This document shows positions 18,246-27,026 of a stretch of DNA of 64,000 bases, in pieces. Position 1 is the stretch's first letter. Each line of letters starts with the position of its first letter. The position numbers and the translations under genes are program-made. A model generated the notes under the pieces. That model did not search any database. It saw only the letters and a program-made list of their open reading frames with translations, and was not told where the DNA came from. This stretch comes from Acinetobacter puyangensis. GTDB lineage: Bacteria; Pseudomonadota; Gammaproteobacteria; Pseudomonadales; Moraxellaceae. The stretch is from the NCBI RefSeq assembly GCF_900096995.1, contig NZ_OANT01000003.1:186001-250000 (forward strand). Direction: 5' to 3'.

Positions 18246-18848
18246 TTAAAATGTTGTTTCAACAGAAAATTTCCCTTCATAGGTAAATTGCTCAGTTGGG
18301 TGGCGGGTACTTGGAAATTCACGAGACTGGAGATGATCGGGTAGATTGTCTTTGTCTCCTTGTTTGCCGAGGACAATAATGGCCTGAATGGCATAGTTGT
18401 CAGGGATGGCTAAATTATGACGTACCTGATCTTGATCATAACCACCAATGGCATGTGTTTTCCAGCCTTTTAAATCGGCTTGTATGGCTAAATGTGACCA
18501 AGCAGCCCCTGTATCAAAAGCATGACTACGCAGTTGTTGCTCAGTATTTTGTCCGGGAACTAAAAAGTTGGTTTTAGAGATCACCACAATTAAAGCCGAT
18601 GCATCTTTTGCCCAAGACTGATTGTATTCAGATAATGTAGCAAAGATATTGTCCCAATGTGGTGTATCTTTGCGTGCATAAATAAATCGCCAAGGCTGTG
18701 AATTCCATGCTGAAGGTGCCCAGCGAGCCGCTTCAAACAGTTGCTGTAATGTGGCTTGATCAATAACCGCTGGGCTAAAACTACGAGGCGACCAGCGTTG
18801 TAAAAAGAAATCTTCAATATCATGATTTGATTGGCGAATATAGGTCAT
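18246..18848 (-). CDS. Nitroreductase-family FMN protein
   Basis: A 200-residue nitroreductase-fold flavoprotein. RWSPRSF near the N-terminus, ARWAPSAWNSQPWRF and the late IIVLGKQGD segment fit the family's FMN-binding pattern. It lies 18 bp after the DszA/NtaA-type monooxygenase gene, with GAGGAAA upstream of its ATG, so it is a plausible supplier of reduced flavin to that enzyme. Its natural electron acceptor cannot be told from sequence. Confidence 0.85.
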   Translation of the reverse strand: MTYIRQSNHDIEDFFLQRWSPRSFSPAVIDQATLQQLFEAARWAPSAWNSQPWRFIYARKDTPHWDNIFATLSEYNQSWAKDASALIVVISKTNFLVPGQNTEQQLRSHAFDTGAAWSHLAIQADLKGWKTHAIGGYDQDQVRHNLAIPDNYAIQAIIVLGKQGDKDNLPDHLQSREFPSTRHPTEQFTYEGKFSVETTF

Positions 18849-18866
18849 TTTTATTTCCTCTATTTT

Positions 18867-20216
18867 TTAAGATACTTTATGGTGTTGCTGATGTAGAACA
18901 TATTGATTTTGAGGACGCGCTAAGCCTAGATTTTCCCTTAGAGTATTGCCTTCATAAGCAGTGCGAAATAAACCGCGACGTTGTAATTCAGGCACAACCA
19001 GATCAACAAAATCATTTAAACCTTCTGGTGTGGTCGGTGGCAGTACATTAAATCCATCCGCCGCTTCATTTTCAAACCATTCCTGTAGTTGGTCTACCAC
19101 TTGTTCCACTGTACCAATCAGTTGCCAATGCCCACGGACACCGGCAATCCATTCGTATAGTTGACGAATGGTGAAATTATTTTTTCTGGCAATATCAATA
19201 ATTAATGCGCGACGACTGATTTGAGTTTCTGTTTCTGGTAACTCAGGTAAAGGTTGATCTAAATCATATTGAGATAAATCCCATCCACCTGCCAGCGCAC
19301 TTAATAGCGATAGGCCTGCTTCAGGGCGGATTAATTTTGTCACCCGATCATATTTTTCACGCGCCTCTGCTTCGGTTTTACCGACAAAAGCCGATACGCC
19401 AGGTAAAATAAGCAATTGATCTGGCGTGCGCCCATATTTGGCGAGACGACTTTTAACATCACGATAAAATTCTTGTGCACTGGCCAATTCCTGATGCGCA
19501 GTAAAGATCACTTCAGCAAATTGTCCGGCAAGCTCACGACCCGGTTCAGATGAACCCGCCTGTACAATGACAGGATAACCTTGTGGTGGGCGTGCAATAT
19601 TCAATGCACCTTTCACCGTATAATGTTTACTTTTGTGATTTGGATGATGCAATTTTTCAGGATCATAAAATTGTCCAGTTTCTTTATTATAAACAAAGGC
19701 ATCATCTTCCCAGCTATCCCAGAGTTTTTGAATCAAACTTACATATTCTGCCGCGCGTTCATAGCGTTCTGCGTGAGTAGGTTGTGTATCATAACCAAAA
19801 TTATATGCCGCAGCTTCAGATGCTGTGGTGACCACATTCCACCCCGCACGTCCTTTACTGATATGATCCAGCGACGCAAATTTACGCGCCAGTAGATACG
19901 GTTCTTCATAGGTGGTGGAAGCGGTGGCAATAAAGCCAAGATGTTTGGTCACAGCCGATAGGGCGGCAAATAAAGTGACAGGTTCAAAGCCCACCACTTT
20001 GTCGCTGGTACCATTATCTTTTAAATTACCAAAGTTGACAGACAGGCCATCTGCCAGAAAATAGGCATCGAACAAACCTCGTTCAGCAGTCTTTGCCAGT
20101 TCAATCAGATAGTCGATATCGAGCCCGCGATCTGCCTGAGATTCTGCCAAGCGCCAGCCAGCAGCATGTTGACTGGTGGCGGGGATAAATGCGCCTAATC
20201 GAATTTTTCTACTCAT
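18867..20216 (-). CDS. Luciferase-like flavin monooxygenase, NtaA/SnaA/DszA family
   Basis: FMNH2-dependent monooxygenase of 449 residues. Family marks are the MSRKIRLGAF start, the LAKTAERGLFDAYFLAD strand, LDHISKGRAGWNVVTT, and VIVQAGSSEPGRELA. The start at 20216 follows AAGGAA; the upstream in-frame extension is unsupported. It is a close paralog of the divergently transcribed gene at 20631, with long identical stretches, suggesting a local inverted duplication. It heads the set with nitroreductase and aldo/keto reductase. Relatives act on dibenzothiophene sulfone, nitrilotriacetate or other compounds; the substrate here is probably organosulfur. Confidence 0.87.
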   Translation of the reverse strand: MSRKIRLGAFIPATSQHAAGWRLAESQADRGLDIDYLIELAKTAERGLFDAYFLADGLSVNFGNLKDNGTSDKVVGFEPVTLFAALSAVTKHLGFIATASTTYEEPYLLARKFASLDHISKGRAGWNVVTTASEAAAYNFGYDTQPTHAERYERAAEYVSLIQKLWDSWEDDAFVYNKETGQFYDPEKLHHPNHKSKHYTVKGALNIARPPQGYPVIVQAGSSEPGRELAGQFAEVIFTAHQELASAQEFYRDVKSRLAKYGRTPDQLLILPGVSAFVGKTEAEAREKYDRVTKLIRPEAGLSLLSALAGGWDLSQYDLDQPLPELPETETQISRRALIIDIARKNNFTIRQLYEWIAGVRGHWQLIGTVEQVVDQLQEWFENEAADGFNVLPPTTPEGLNDFVDLVVPELQRRGLFRTAYEGNTLRENLGLARPQNQYVLHQQHHKVS

Positions 20217-20268
20217 GATATGTTCCTTTTTTAAATATAGAAGACACTTTAAATGTATTTTAGTTATA

Positions 20269-20284
20269 TCAATAAACATGCCAT
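20269..20284 (-). promoter_or_regulatory. Sigma-54-like promoter of the minus-strand monooxygenase set
   Basis: On the minus strand: ATGGCATG, 4-nt spacer, TTGA. It lies 53 bp upstream of the start codon at 20216. The -12 GA variant matches the divergent promoter at 20558. Confidence 0.5.
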
Positions 20285-20384
20285 AAATTATTAATATATT
20301 AATCAATAACTTATTTTTTTATTTGATCAGGGGTGATGAATTTTAAACGTAAATGCTGATAAATGAACAGGTCAAAGCTGAATA

Positions 20385-20400
20385 TGCGTAAGAATACGCA
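20385..20400. promoter_or_regulatory. Class B palindrome TGCGTA-N4-TACGCA
   Basis: Perfect 16-bp palindrome with spacer AGAA. Its position (116 bp from the minus-strand -24 element) suggests it serves the minus-strand gene set; no third half-site is clear. Confidence 0.55.
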
Positions 20401-20460
20401 CAATACTATTTTGTTTGGTTTTGAGCAGATAGGCGCAGAAAAATTTTAAAAGTAAAAATA

Positions 20461-20487
20461 TGCGTATTTTTAAGCGTAGCATCAGCA
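20461..20487 (+). promoter_or_regulatory. Class B UAS for the plus-strand monooxygenase/ChrA operon
   Basis: TGCGTA-N4-TAAGCG inverted repeat (right half degenerate) followed 6 bp later by CAGCA. It begins 97 bp upstream of the -24 element at 20558, the same distance as the class B site at 23212. Confidence 0.55.
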
Positions 20488-20557
20488 CAATCCTGATGAA
20501 TAATCAGCATCTTATTTTTTTAAAAACATAACTATATGAAAATTATAAAAATAATAA

Positions 20558-20573
20558 CTGGCATGTATTTTGA
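20558..20573 (+). promoter_or_regulatory. Sigma-54-like promoter of the monooxygenase/ChrA operon
   Basis: CTGGCATG, 4-nt spacer, TTGA. It lies 58 bp upstream of the monooxygenase start codon. Confidence 0.55.
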
Positions 20574-20630
20574 CTAAGATAATGATGCTGAGCAAGTGAT
20601 TTAAATAATTTTAATCGAATGGAGATTACA

Positions 20631-21989
20631 ATGAGTAGAAAGATTAGATTGGGTGCTTTTCTGCCCGCAACCGGACAACATCTCGGTGCATGGCGACATC
20701 CAGAAGCTTCGCCTGAAAGACACTTGGATATTGATTATTTAATCGAAATTGCACAAACCGCAGAACGAGGTTTGTTCGATGCCTATTTTCTTGCTGATTC
20801 ACCTGCCATTAATTTTGGTGGATCGGCTGGGATTGATCATGTCGGTGTCAGTAGTAAGGTCGCAGGTTTCGAACCTATTACTTTATTTGCTGCTTTATCG
20901 GCTGTGACTAAAAATATTGGTTTTATTGCCACTGCATCGACTACCTATGAAGCACCTTATTTACTGGCGCGTAAATTTGCGTCGCTAGATCATATCAGTA
21001 AAGGACGTGCAGGTTGGAATGTGGTTACCACTGCTTCGACTGAAGCTGCTTATAATTTTGGTTATGAGCAACAGATTCCGCATACCGAACGTTATGATCG
21101 GGCGCAAGAATATGTGGGATTGATTCAAAAACTCTGGGATAGCTGGGAAGATGATGCCTTTGTTTATAATAAAGAAACTGGACAATTTTATGATCCTGAA
21201 AAATTGCATCATCCAAATCACAAAGGTAAACATTATGCGGTGAAAGGTGCGCTCAATGTATCCCGTTCACCACAAGGTTATCCTGTGATTGTACAGGCGG
21301 GTTCATCTGAACCGGGTCGTGAACTGGCAGGGCGTTATGCAGAAGTCATTTTTACTGCACATCAGGAATTAGCCAGTGCGCAAGAGTTTTATCGTGATGT
21401 TAAAAGTCGTCTTGCCAAATATGGACGTACGCCGGATCAGTTACTGGTTTTACCCGGTGTATCTATTTTTGTCGGAAAAACCGAAGCAGAGGCACACGCA
21501 AAATATCAGGAGTTGACCCAGTTGATTCGTCCAGAAGCTGGTCTTGCTTTATTAAGTGGCTTAGCCGGTGGTATAGATTTTTCGGATTATGATTTAGATG
21601 CTCCATTCCCGGACATTCAAGCCGACGCTACAGTACGTAGTCGTCCTGCATTGATTGCTGATATTGCCAAGAAAAACAATTTTACGATTCGTCAATTGTA
21701 TGAGTGGGTGGCGGGTGTCCGTGGGCATTGGCAACTAATTGGTACAGTGGAACAAGTGGCAGATCAACTACAGGAATGGTTTGAACATGAAGCGGCGGAT
21801 GGCTTTAATATTTTACCGCCAAGCACGCCTGCGGGGTTAAATGACTTTGTTGATCTGGTTGTGCCTGAATTACAACGCCGTGGTTTATTTCGTACCGCAT
21901 ACGAAGGGACAACCTTACGGGAAAATTTAGGCTTGGCACGTCCGGAAAACCAGTATGTATTACAGCAGAAACAGACAAAAGTGTCTTAA
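20631..21989 (+). CDS. Luciferase-like flavin monooxygenase, NtaA/SnaA/DszA family (second copy)
   Basis: A 452-residue paralog of the 18867 gene, with the same MSRKIRLGAF start, ERGLFDAYFLAD, GRAGWNVVTTAS and VIVQAGSSEPGRELAG motifs. Differences concentrate near the N-terminus (residues 12-30) and around residues 310-340, which may alter substrate choice. The start at 20631 is taken because GGAG lies 5-6 nt upstream; four extra codons are possible. It is followed after about 110 bp by a two-part ChrA-type transporter. Confidence 0.87.
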   Translation: MSRKIRLGAFLPATGQHLGAWRHPEASPERHLDIDYLIEIAQTAERGLFDAYFLADSPAINFGGSAGIDHVGVSSKVAGFEPITLFAALSAVTKNIGFIATASTTYEAPYLLARKFASLDHISKGRAGWNVVTTASTEAAYNFGYEQQIPHTERYDRAQEYVGLIQKLWDSWEDDAFVYNKETGQFYDPEKLHHPNHKGKHYAVKGALNVSRSPQGYPVIVQAGSSEPGRELAGRYAEVIFTAHQELASAQEFYRDVKSRLAKYGRTPDQLLVLPGVSIFVGKTEAEAHAKYQELTQLIRPEAGLALLSGLAGGIDFSDYDLDAPFPDIQADATVRSRPALIADIAKKNNFTIRQLYEWVAGVRGHWQLIGTVEQVADQLQEWFEHEAADGFNILPPSTPAGLNDFVDLVVPELQRRGLFRTAYEGTTLRENLGLARPENQYVLQQKQTKVS

Positions 21990-22101
21990 TATTGAAGGTG
22001 GCGTTAGATCCATCTGGGGCACTGGTTTTTATGAATAATAAAAATGAGTGCTCTGCTAATGCTCAGTCATGAGGTTATTAGGCACAAATTTTAGGAGAAA
22101 A

Positions 22102-22659
22102 ATGAACGATATCATTTCACCAAATTGTAAGACCATATTCTTAGGTTTTTTAAAGCTGGGATTACTTGGTTTTGGTGGCGTTTTACCGCTGGCGCGATAT
22201 ATGATTGTTGACCAAAAAAAATGGTTAAGTGCAGATGAATTTACCGATTTATTAGGTATTTGTCAGATTTTACCGGGTGGAAATATCATCAATATGTCCA
22301 TTGCGATAGGTCTGCAATTTGAGGGTATTAAAGGTGCAATAAGTGCAATTACCGGTTTATTTTGTGCACCTATCTTTATCGTGATCTTGATTTATCAATT
22401 TTATCTACAATTTCAGCATATTGTCTGGGTGCAACATTTTATTTTGGGAATGGCCGCCGCCGCCGCAGGATTATTAATTGCAACAGGCTTGAGAATGTTA
22501 AAACCGATACTGAAAGAAGATCTTACCATTATCACGTTGCTACTGACTTTTATCTTAATGATCGGGATGAAGCTACCGTTGATCATGACTTTATTATTAT
22601 TGCTGGGCGTGAATTTATGCATGATTAGGATGAAAAAACACAAATATGGTATTGATTAG
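22102..22659 (+). CDS. Short-chain ChrA-type transporter, first half
   Basis: A 185-residue membrane protein carrying one chromate_transp domain. The signature FLKLGLLGFGGVLPLARYMIVDQKKWLS and a QILPGGNIINMSIAIG segment are clear. Several hydrophobic helices follow. The ATG at 22102 is preceded by AGGAGA, and the gene overlaps the next by 14 bp. Two-gene ChrA systems work as heterodimers of oppositely oriented halves. ChrA proteins export chromate, a sulfate analogue, and a cyanobacterial homolog (SrpC) is induced by sulfur starvation, so a role with sulfur oxyanions fits this operon. Confidence 0.85.
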   Translation: MNDIISPNCKTIFLGFLKLGLLGFGGVLPLARYMIVDQKKWLSADEFTDLLGICQILPGGNIINMSIAIGLQFEGIKGAISAITGLFCAPIFIVILIYQFYLQFQHIVWVQHFILGMAAAAAGLLIATGLRMLKPILKEDLTIITLLLTFILMIGMKLPLIMTLLLLLGVNLCMIRMKKHKYGID

Positions 22660-23164
22660 CCTAGCGATCATTTTTACGCAATTATCATTATTAGCTTTTG
22701 GTGGAGGAAATGCGATTCTTCCTGAGATGAAGCATCAAGTGGTAGATGCTCATCATTGGCTGACAGCACAACAATTTAGTGTCATGTTTGCCATGTCACA
22801 AGCTGCGCCTGGTCCTAATATGATGATTGTGCCGTTAATTGGATGGTATGTGGCAGGATTACCCGGCGTATTGGTGGCAACTTTGGCCAAATTAGTCCCG
22901 TCATCACTGATTATGATATTTTCCATGCAATCATTGGATAAAATCAAAGGTCATCTTTTTTATCGCTATTTTGAACGGGCCTTGAAACCGATTACAGTCA
23001 GTTTGATTCTAGTGAGTGGCTATCTTATTGCTGGAGCGGCTGCACAAAATTATTTATTGATAGCCATTATTTTACTCATAGCCTGTCTAAGTTATTTTAA
23101 AAATTTGCATCCATTTTGGCTAATGTTACTAGGTTCTGGTCTGGCTGTTTTGCTGCTACATTGA
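22646..23164 (+). CDS. Short-chain ChrA-type transporter, second half
   Basis: A 172-residue partner with the second ChrA-type signature (FTQLSLLAFGGGNAILPEMKHQVVD) and the SQAAPGPNMMIVPLIGW motif. Five or six hydrophobic helices are visible. The 14-bp overlap with the first half points to translational coupling and equal synthesis. It ends the operon; no strong terminator was seen before the next UAS. Confidence 0.85.
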   Translation: MVLISLAIIFTQLSLLAFGGGNAILPEMKHQVVDAHHWLTAQQFSVMFAMSQAAPGPNMMIVPLIGWYVAGLPGVLVATLAKLVPSSLIMIFSMQSLDKIKGHLFYRYFERALKPITVSLILVSGYLIAGAAAQNYLLIAIILLIACLSYFKNLHPFWLMLLGSGLAVLLLH

Positions 23165-23211
23165 CATATTGATCATTTAGACCAGTTTATTTTTATTAAA
23201 AAAGCATTGGT

Positions 23212-23238
23212 TGCGTATTTTTACGCATAGCAGCAACA
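23212..23238 (+). promoter_or_regulatory. Class B UAS for the GNAT/flavin reductase operon
   Basis: Perfect TGCGTA-N4-TACGCA palindrome (23212-23227), then 6 bp and CAACA at 23234-23238. It starts 97 bp upstream of the -24 element at 23309. A further GTGCGTAA half-site lies just downstream. Confidence 0.65.
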
Positions 23239-23308
23239 ATCTGTGCGTAAAGCAGCGGCCTATCGTTGTTGAGTTATTTTATTTATTTGAAAAATATAAT
23301 TATTTTTT

Positions 23309-23324
23309 GTGGCATGAAAGTTGA
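23309..23324 (+). promoter_or_regulatory. Sigma-54-like promoter of the GNAT/flavin reductase operon
   Basis: GTGGCATG, 4-nt spacer, TTGA; 56 bp upstream of the GNAT start codon. Confidence 0.55.
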
Positions 23325-23379
23325 ATAGTTGATAAAGCAATGATTACTTGAACCTTGTATAACTGATTTAGGGTGAAAA

Positions 23380-23817
23380 ATGGTCGATTTTAATAAGATA
23401 AAATATTCTACAGATAAACAGACATTTGACTTAAATGTGATTCATCGTTTTTTAAAAAATAGCTATTGGAGCAAAAATATTCCGCAGATTGTCGTTCAAC
23501 AGGCCATTGAAAATTCGTTTTGTATTGCTGCATTTCTGGAAGAAGAACAGATAGGCTTTGCGCGTTTAATTACAGATTATGCGACATTTGCCTATTTAGC
23601 AGATGTTTTTATTATAGAAAAATATCAACGACACGGCATTGGTAGCATCTTGATTCATCATTTAATGAAAGAAGCCGAGACGATGAATTTAAGAAGAATA
23701 TTATTAGCGACCCGAGATGCCCATGATTTATATACAAAATATGGTTTTTCATCATTAAAGCATCCACAAAATTTTATGGAGATTGTTCGTCCAAATATTT
23801 ACGTGGCAGCAGGCTGA
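23380..23817 (+). CDS. GNAT-family N-acetyltransferase
   Basis: A 145-residue acetyl-CoA-dependent acyltransferase. The core pattern is visible: FCIAAFLEEEQIGFARLITD for beta-strands 2-4, the acetyl-CoA loop in YQRHGIGSILIHHLM (R/Q-x-x-G-x-G/A form), and a closing YTKYGFSSL. The start at 23380 follows AGGGTGAA. It lies directly behind a class B sigma-54-like promoter and 88 bp before the flavin-reductase-like gene. Its substrate is unknown; similar proteins in sulfur operons may modify amines or sulfur amino acid analogues, but this is speculation. Confidence 0.85.
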   Translation: MVDFNKIKYSTDKQTFDLNVIHRFLKNSYWSKNIPQIVVQQAIENSFCIAAFLEEEQIGFARLITDYATFAYLADVFIIEKYQRHGIGSILIHHLMKEAETMNLRRILLATRDAHDLYTKYGFSSLKHPQNFMEIVRPNIYVAAG

Positions 23818-23905
23818 TTTTGTAAAAGATGTCATGAATCCTATTTTAAGGTTCTGGCGAGATGACGACATAAACGTAATTATTTAACCATTAAAGGAAC
23901 TCACT

Positions 23906-24778
23906 ATGACAACACTTCAACCTTTACTCCAACAACGTTATGGTAATTCACAATCATTACCTGATGTTTTTCAACATGCAGATTTATCTGATTTTGATAA
24001 TGCAGTATTGACGACTTTGCTATCACATGCGTCTTTACGACATTTTAGTGATCGTACCGTAAGCGCAGAAGTTCTATCCGTATTGATTGCAGCAGCACAA
24101 TCTGCATCGACTTCTTCCAATTTACAAGCATGGAGTGTGATTGCAGTCCAAGATCCAACCCATAAGGCGCAATTATCGCAACTTGCGGCCAATCAGGCAT
24201 TTATTCGTGAGGCACCTTTATTTTTAATTTGGACCATTGACCTCCATCGCCCGACTGAAGTGATTGAATTGGCTCAGCCAGATGGTGCAGTGGAGCAAGC
24301 TCTCGGCTTGGAATCGGTAGATAGCTTATTAATTGGTACAATTGATGCGGCATTGGCAGCACAAAATTTAACTATTGCCGCACATTCACTGGGGTTGGGT
24401 TCAGTTTATGTTGGTGCAATTCGTAATAATTTAGAAGAAATTATCAATTTATTAAAATTGCCTAAAGGGGTTATTCCAGTATTTGGTTTGGCTGTAGGAT
24501 ATCCACAAGACCATCTCCAAAAAAGTATAAAACCTCGTTTACCTCAACGGGTTATTTTACATCATGAAGTTTATCAGACAGACAACGATCTGGATGAAAC
24601 AGCTTTAGGCCATTATGAGGCAATACTCAACCAGTTTCAGATACAGGCGGGTCAAGCACAAGATCGCTGGCGTGACAAGGTTTGGCAAAGATTGAATGCG
24701 TTGCATGGTCGTGAAAGGTTAGCCGCGACATTTAATCAACAGGGATTAAATATTTTTTCCGAAAAAAAAGATAAATAA
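23906..24778 (+). CDS. NADPH-dependent nitroreductase/flavin reductase (NfsA/FRP type)
   Basis: A 290-residue nitroreductase-fold protein. SHASLRHFSDRTV and AAQSASTSSNLQAWS are the FMN-phosphate and dimer-interface motifs of NfsA/FRP-type oxidoreductases. GLGSVYVGAIRN and VFGLAVGYP appear later in the expected order. A basic C-terminal arm (about 225-290) is typical of the NADPH-specific group. AAAGGA precedes the ATG. It could supply FMNH2 to the monooxygenases nearby. A strong terminator follows. Confidence 0.87.
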   Translation: MTTLQPLLQQRYGNSQSLPDVFQHADLSDFDNAVLTTLLSHASLRHFSDRTVSAEVLSVLIAAAQSASTSSNLQAWSVIAVQDPTHKAQLSQLAANQAFIREAPLFLIWTIDLHRPTEVIELAQPDGAVEQALGLESVDSLLIGTIDAALAAQNLTIAAHSLGLGSVYVGAIRNNLEEIINLLKLPKGVIPVFGLAVGYPQDHLQKSIKPRLPQRVILHHEVYQTDNDLDETALGHYEAILNQFQIQAGQAQDRWRDKVWQRLNALHGRERLAATFNQQGLNIFSEKKDK

Positions 24779-24841
24779 ATTTAATTAACTCAATATATTA
24801 TTTTGAATGTAGATAATGTAGTATTTTTTTAATTTAGTCTG

Positions 24842-24872
24842 GCGAAGTAACATGATTACTTCGCTTTTTTAT
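24842..24872 (+). terminator. Terminator of the GNAT/flavin reductase operon
   Basis: 9-bp perfect stem (GCGAAGTAA at 24842-24850, TTACTTCGC at 24856-24864), 5-nt loop, then six T. Confidence 0.9.
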
Positions 24873-24940
24873 AATAAAGAATCGTATTATAAGAAAAATA
24901 TTAAAGTTTATAATTTATTGTTCTGAGTAATGTTAAATAA

Positions 24941-24971
24941 TTGACAAAGTGGATTATTTAAACCTTATAAA
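24941..24971 (+). promoter_or_regulatory. Possible sigma-70 promoter of the AtsK-like gene
   Basis: TTGACA (24941-24946) and TTATAA/TATAAA (24965-24971) with 18-19 bp spacing. No -24/-12 element or UAS was found here, unlike most operons nearby. A 7-bp inverted repeat (AACATTG at 24994-25000, CAATGTT at 25009-25015) lies in the leader and might be an operator. Confidence 0.4.
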
Positions 24972-25044
24972 CTGAATTTGTCAGTTGAGTTCAAACATTG
25001 TTTTGAGTCAATGTTTTAAATCAATATAATTAAAGGAAATTAAA

Positions 25045-26013
25045 ATGAGCCAAATTCAATTAGCCAATCCATCTCAATCAGAATATGCATATCAACATAT
25101 TCAGGTCAAACCGATTACCGGACGTATAGGTGCTGAAATCTCCGGTATCAAGCTAAGCGGTCAGTTAGAGGATCAAGTGGTGACGGAGATTAACCAAGCT
25201 TTATTACACTATAAAGTGATATTTTTCCGGGAACAACAGCATTTAACGGATCTCGAACAAGAGGCTTTTGCTGGATTATTAGGTACACCATTGAATCATC
25301 CCAGTGTGCCAATCAAAGATGAAACCAAACATACTTTAGCGATTGATTCACGTGGTGGCCGTGCATCTTCATGGCATACCGATATTACATTTTTAGCGAA
25401 TTATCCGAAATATACGATTTTAAGAAATGTCGTTGCACCTGAAGTGGGTGGAGATACGGTTTGGGCAAATACCACCGCAGCCTATGAGGATTTAACGCCG
25501 GAATTGAAAACTTTGGCCGAAAGTTTACGTGCCATCCACACCAATGTTTACGATTATGCCAGTCGAGTAACTTCCGTAGAAGAGAAGGAAGGGCGTAAAT
25601 TATTTACTACAGCTGTTGAGATTGAAACAGAGCATCCATTGGTCCGTGTACATCCTGAAACGGGTGAAAAAACACTGGTCCTCGGACATTTCTTTAAAAG
25701 TTTTACGGGTCTAAATAATGAAGACTCACGTTTATTATTTACTTTATTTCAAAACCATATCGTACGTTGGGAAAATATTGTACGCTGGCGCTGGGCAGTA
25801 GGTGATGTGGCGATCTGGGATAATCGTGCGACGCAGCACCGCGCAATTGATGACTATGGCGACGCGCTAAGAATTGCAACACGGGTAACCTTAGAAGGTG
25901 ATATTCCGGTAGGTGTTGATGGTCGATCAAGTCAAATTATTAAAAATATTGTGAATCAGGATATTTCTGATTTACGCCGAGATGAAGGACGCATCTATAA
26001 AAAGGTTTCTTAA
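25045..26013 (+). CDS. atsK: Fe(II)/2-oxoglutarate dioxygenase, alkylsulfatase AtsK/TauD family
   Basis: Cytoplasmic dioxygenase that cleaves sulfate esters or sulfonates with 2-oxoglutarate and O2, giving sulfate or sulfite plus an aldehyde. The iron-binding facial triad is clear: His111 and Asp113 in WHTDITF and His265 in TQHRAIDDYG. The 2-oxoglutarate-binding arginine lies about 15 residues later in RIATRV. The length of 322 residues is close to P. putida AtsK (about 300). The overall sequence favours AtsK over taurine-specific TauD. It is monocistronic, with its own terminator. Confidence 0.85.
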   Translation: MSQIQLANPSQSEYAYQHIQVKPITGRIGAEISGIKLSGQLEDQVVTEINQALLHYKVIFFREQQHLTDLEQEAFAGLLGTPLNHPSVPIKDETKHTLAIDSRGGRASSWHTDITFLANYPKYTILRNVVAPEVGGDTVWANTTAAYEDLTPELKTLAESLRAIHTNVYDYASRVTSVEEKEGRKLFTTAVEIETEHPLVRVHPETGEKTLVLGHFFKSFTGLNNEDSRLLFTLFQNHIVRWENIVRWRWAVGDVAIWDNRATQHRAIDDYGDALRIATRVTLEGDIPVGVDGRSSQIIKNIVNQDISDLRRDEGRIYKKVS

Positions 26014-26108
26014 GCACAAGCAGATTAGCGATTATAAAATTTAAGTCAAGCTGGAACTGAAATCATGAATAAAGATAGCGAAAAATAATAGTTTATATTT
26101 CTAAGTAC

Positions 26109-26145
26109 AAGACTTAATATCAAATGTGTATTAAGTCTTTTTTAT
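26109..26145 (+). terminator. Terminator of the AtsK-like gene
   Basis: AAGACTTAATA (26109-26119) pairs with TATTAAGTCTT (26129-26139), loop of 9 nt, followed by T-rich sequence that runs to the next gene's ribosome site region. Confidence 0.85.
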
Positions 26146-26164
26146 TAGGTTAAATGTGGTTTTA

Positions 26165-26878
26165 ATGGCAAAGGATCAGTTTAATTCCAGAGAGTGGCTG
26201 AAAAATATATTAAATGAGGATGCTGTTTTTACGGGATTTAGTCATGAGTCAAGACAACTAATACTCAAGCATGCTTCATTTCGGCGTTTTTTATCTGATC
26301 AGCTGATTCTGGATCACGGACAAATCATCGAAGATGTGTATATTCTATTAAATGGCACATTACAGGTGGGCTGGTTGCAAACCGATGGTCAGTTAAAACT
26401 GAATAATTATCTTGTGAATCAGAGTGTTTTTAATCTGGTTGCTTTTTTACAGAAAAAACCACTGAATTATGATTATTTTGCCATTGGCCAAGTTGAAATT
26501 TCGATCATTCCCGGAGCAGTATTTTTACAACAATTAAAACAACAACCCGATGCAATGTGGCATGTTTTACAATTGCTTAGCCAACGGATGTATACTTTAT
26601 TTGAACAATCCCGCTATGTGCATACTGCAAATCTGATACAACGGATCGCCTATCATTTAAATCGTTTAGCCATACAATATGGTGATTGTCAGCATAATAC
26701 CTGTTTGATTGGTATTCGTATTACACAACAAGAATTTGCAGAATTATTTGGTGTATCAAGACAAACATTACATAAAAATCTACAATTTTTTTTGGAACAA
26801 AATATATTGGAATGGAATTATAGTCAGATTTATATTTTGGATATGGCTCAATTAGAAAAAATTTGTGAACTTGAATAA
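26165..26878 (+). CDS. Crp/Fnr-family transcriptional regulator
   Basis: A 237-residue regulator with an N-terminal cyclic-nucleotide-binding-type beta-roll (about 30-120), a long dimer helix, and a C-terminal winged helix. The recognition helix is near residues 190-210 (TQQEFAELFGVSRQTLHKNL). The Fnr-type cysteine cluster is absent, and the residues that bind cAMP in Crp are not evident, so the signal is unknown. The start is uncertain: ATG at 26165 is chosen, but an in-frame GTG at 26156 is possible. It sits between the AtsK-like gene and the transporter operon and may control one of them. Confidence 0.8.
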   Translation: MAKDQFNSREWLKNILNEDAVFTGFSHESRQLILKHASFRRFLSDQLILDHGQIIEDVYILLNGTLQVGWLQTDGQLKLNNYLVNQSVFNLVAFLQKKPLNYDYFAIGQVEISIIPGAVFLQQLKQQPDAMWHVLQLLSQRMYTLFEQSRYVHTANLIQRIAYHLNRLAIQYGDCQHNTCLIGIRITQQEFAELFGVSRQTLHKNLQFFLEQNILEWNYSQIYILDMAQLEKICELE

Positions 26879-27026
26879 TTTTTTATAAAAACACTGAAGA
26901 TTTATATGAGTTTTAATTATAAATTTCTAATAATTTTTAGTTGATATGATATATTTTATTTTAATAAAAGATGCTATTTTGGTGGTATTATTTAATCTTG
27001 TAGATTTGATTTAATTTTTTAACTTG

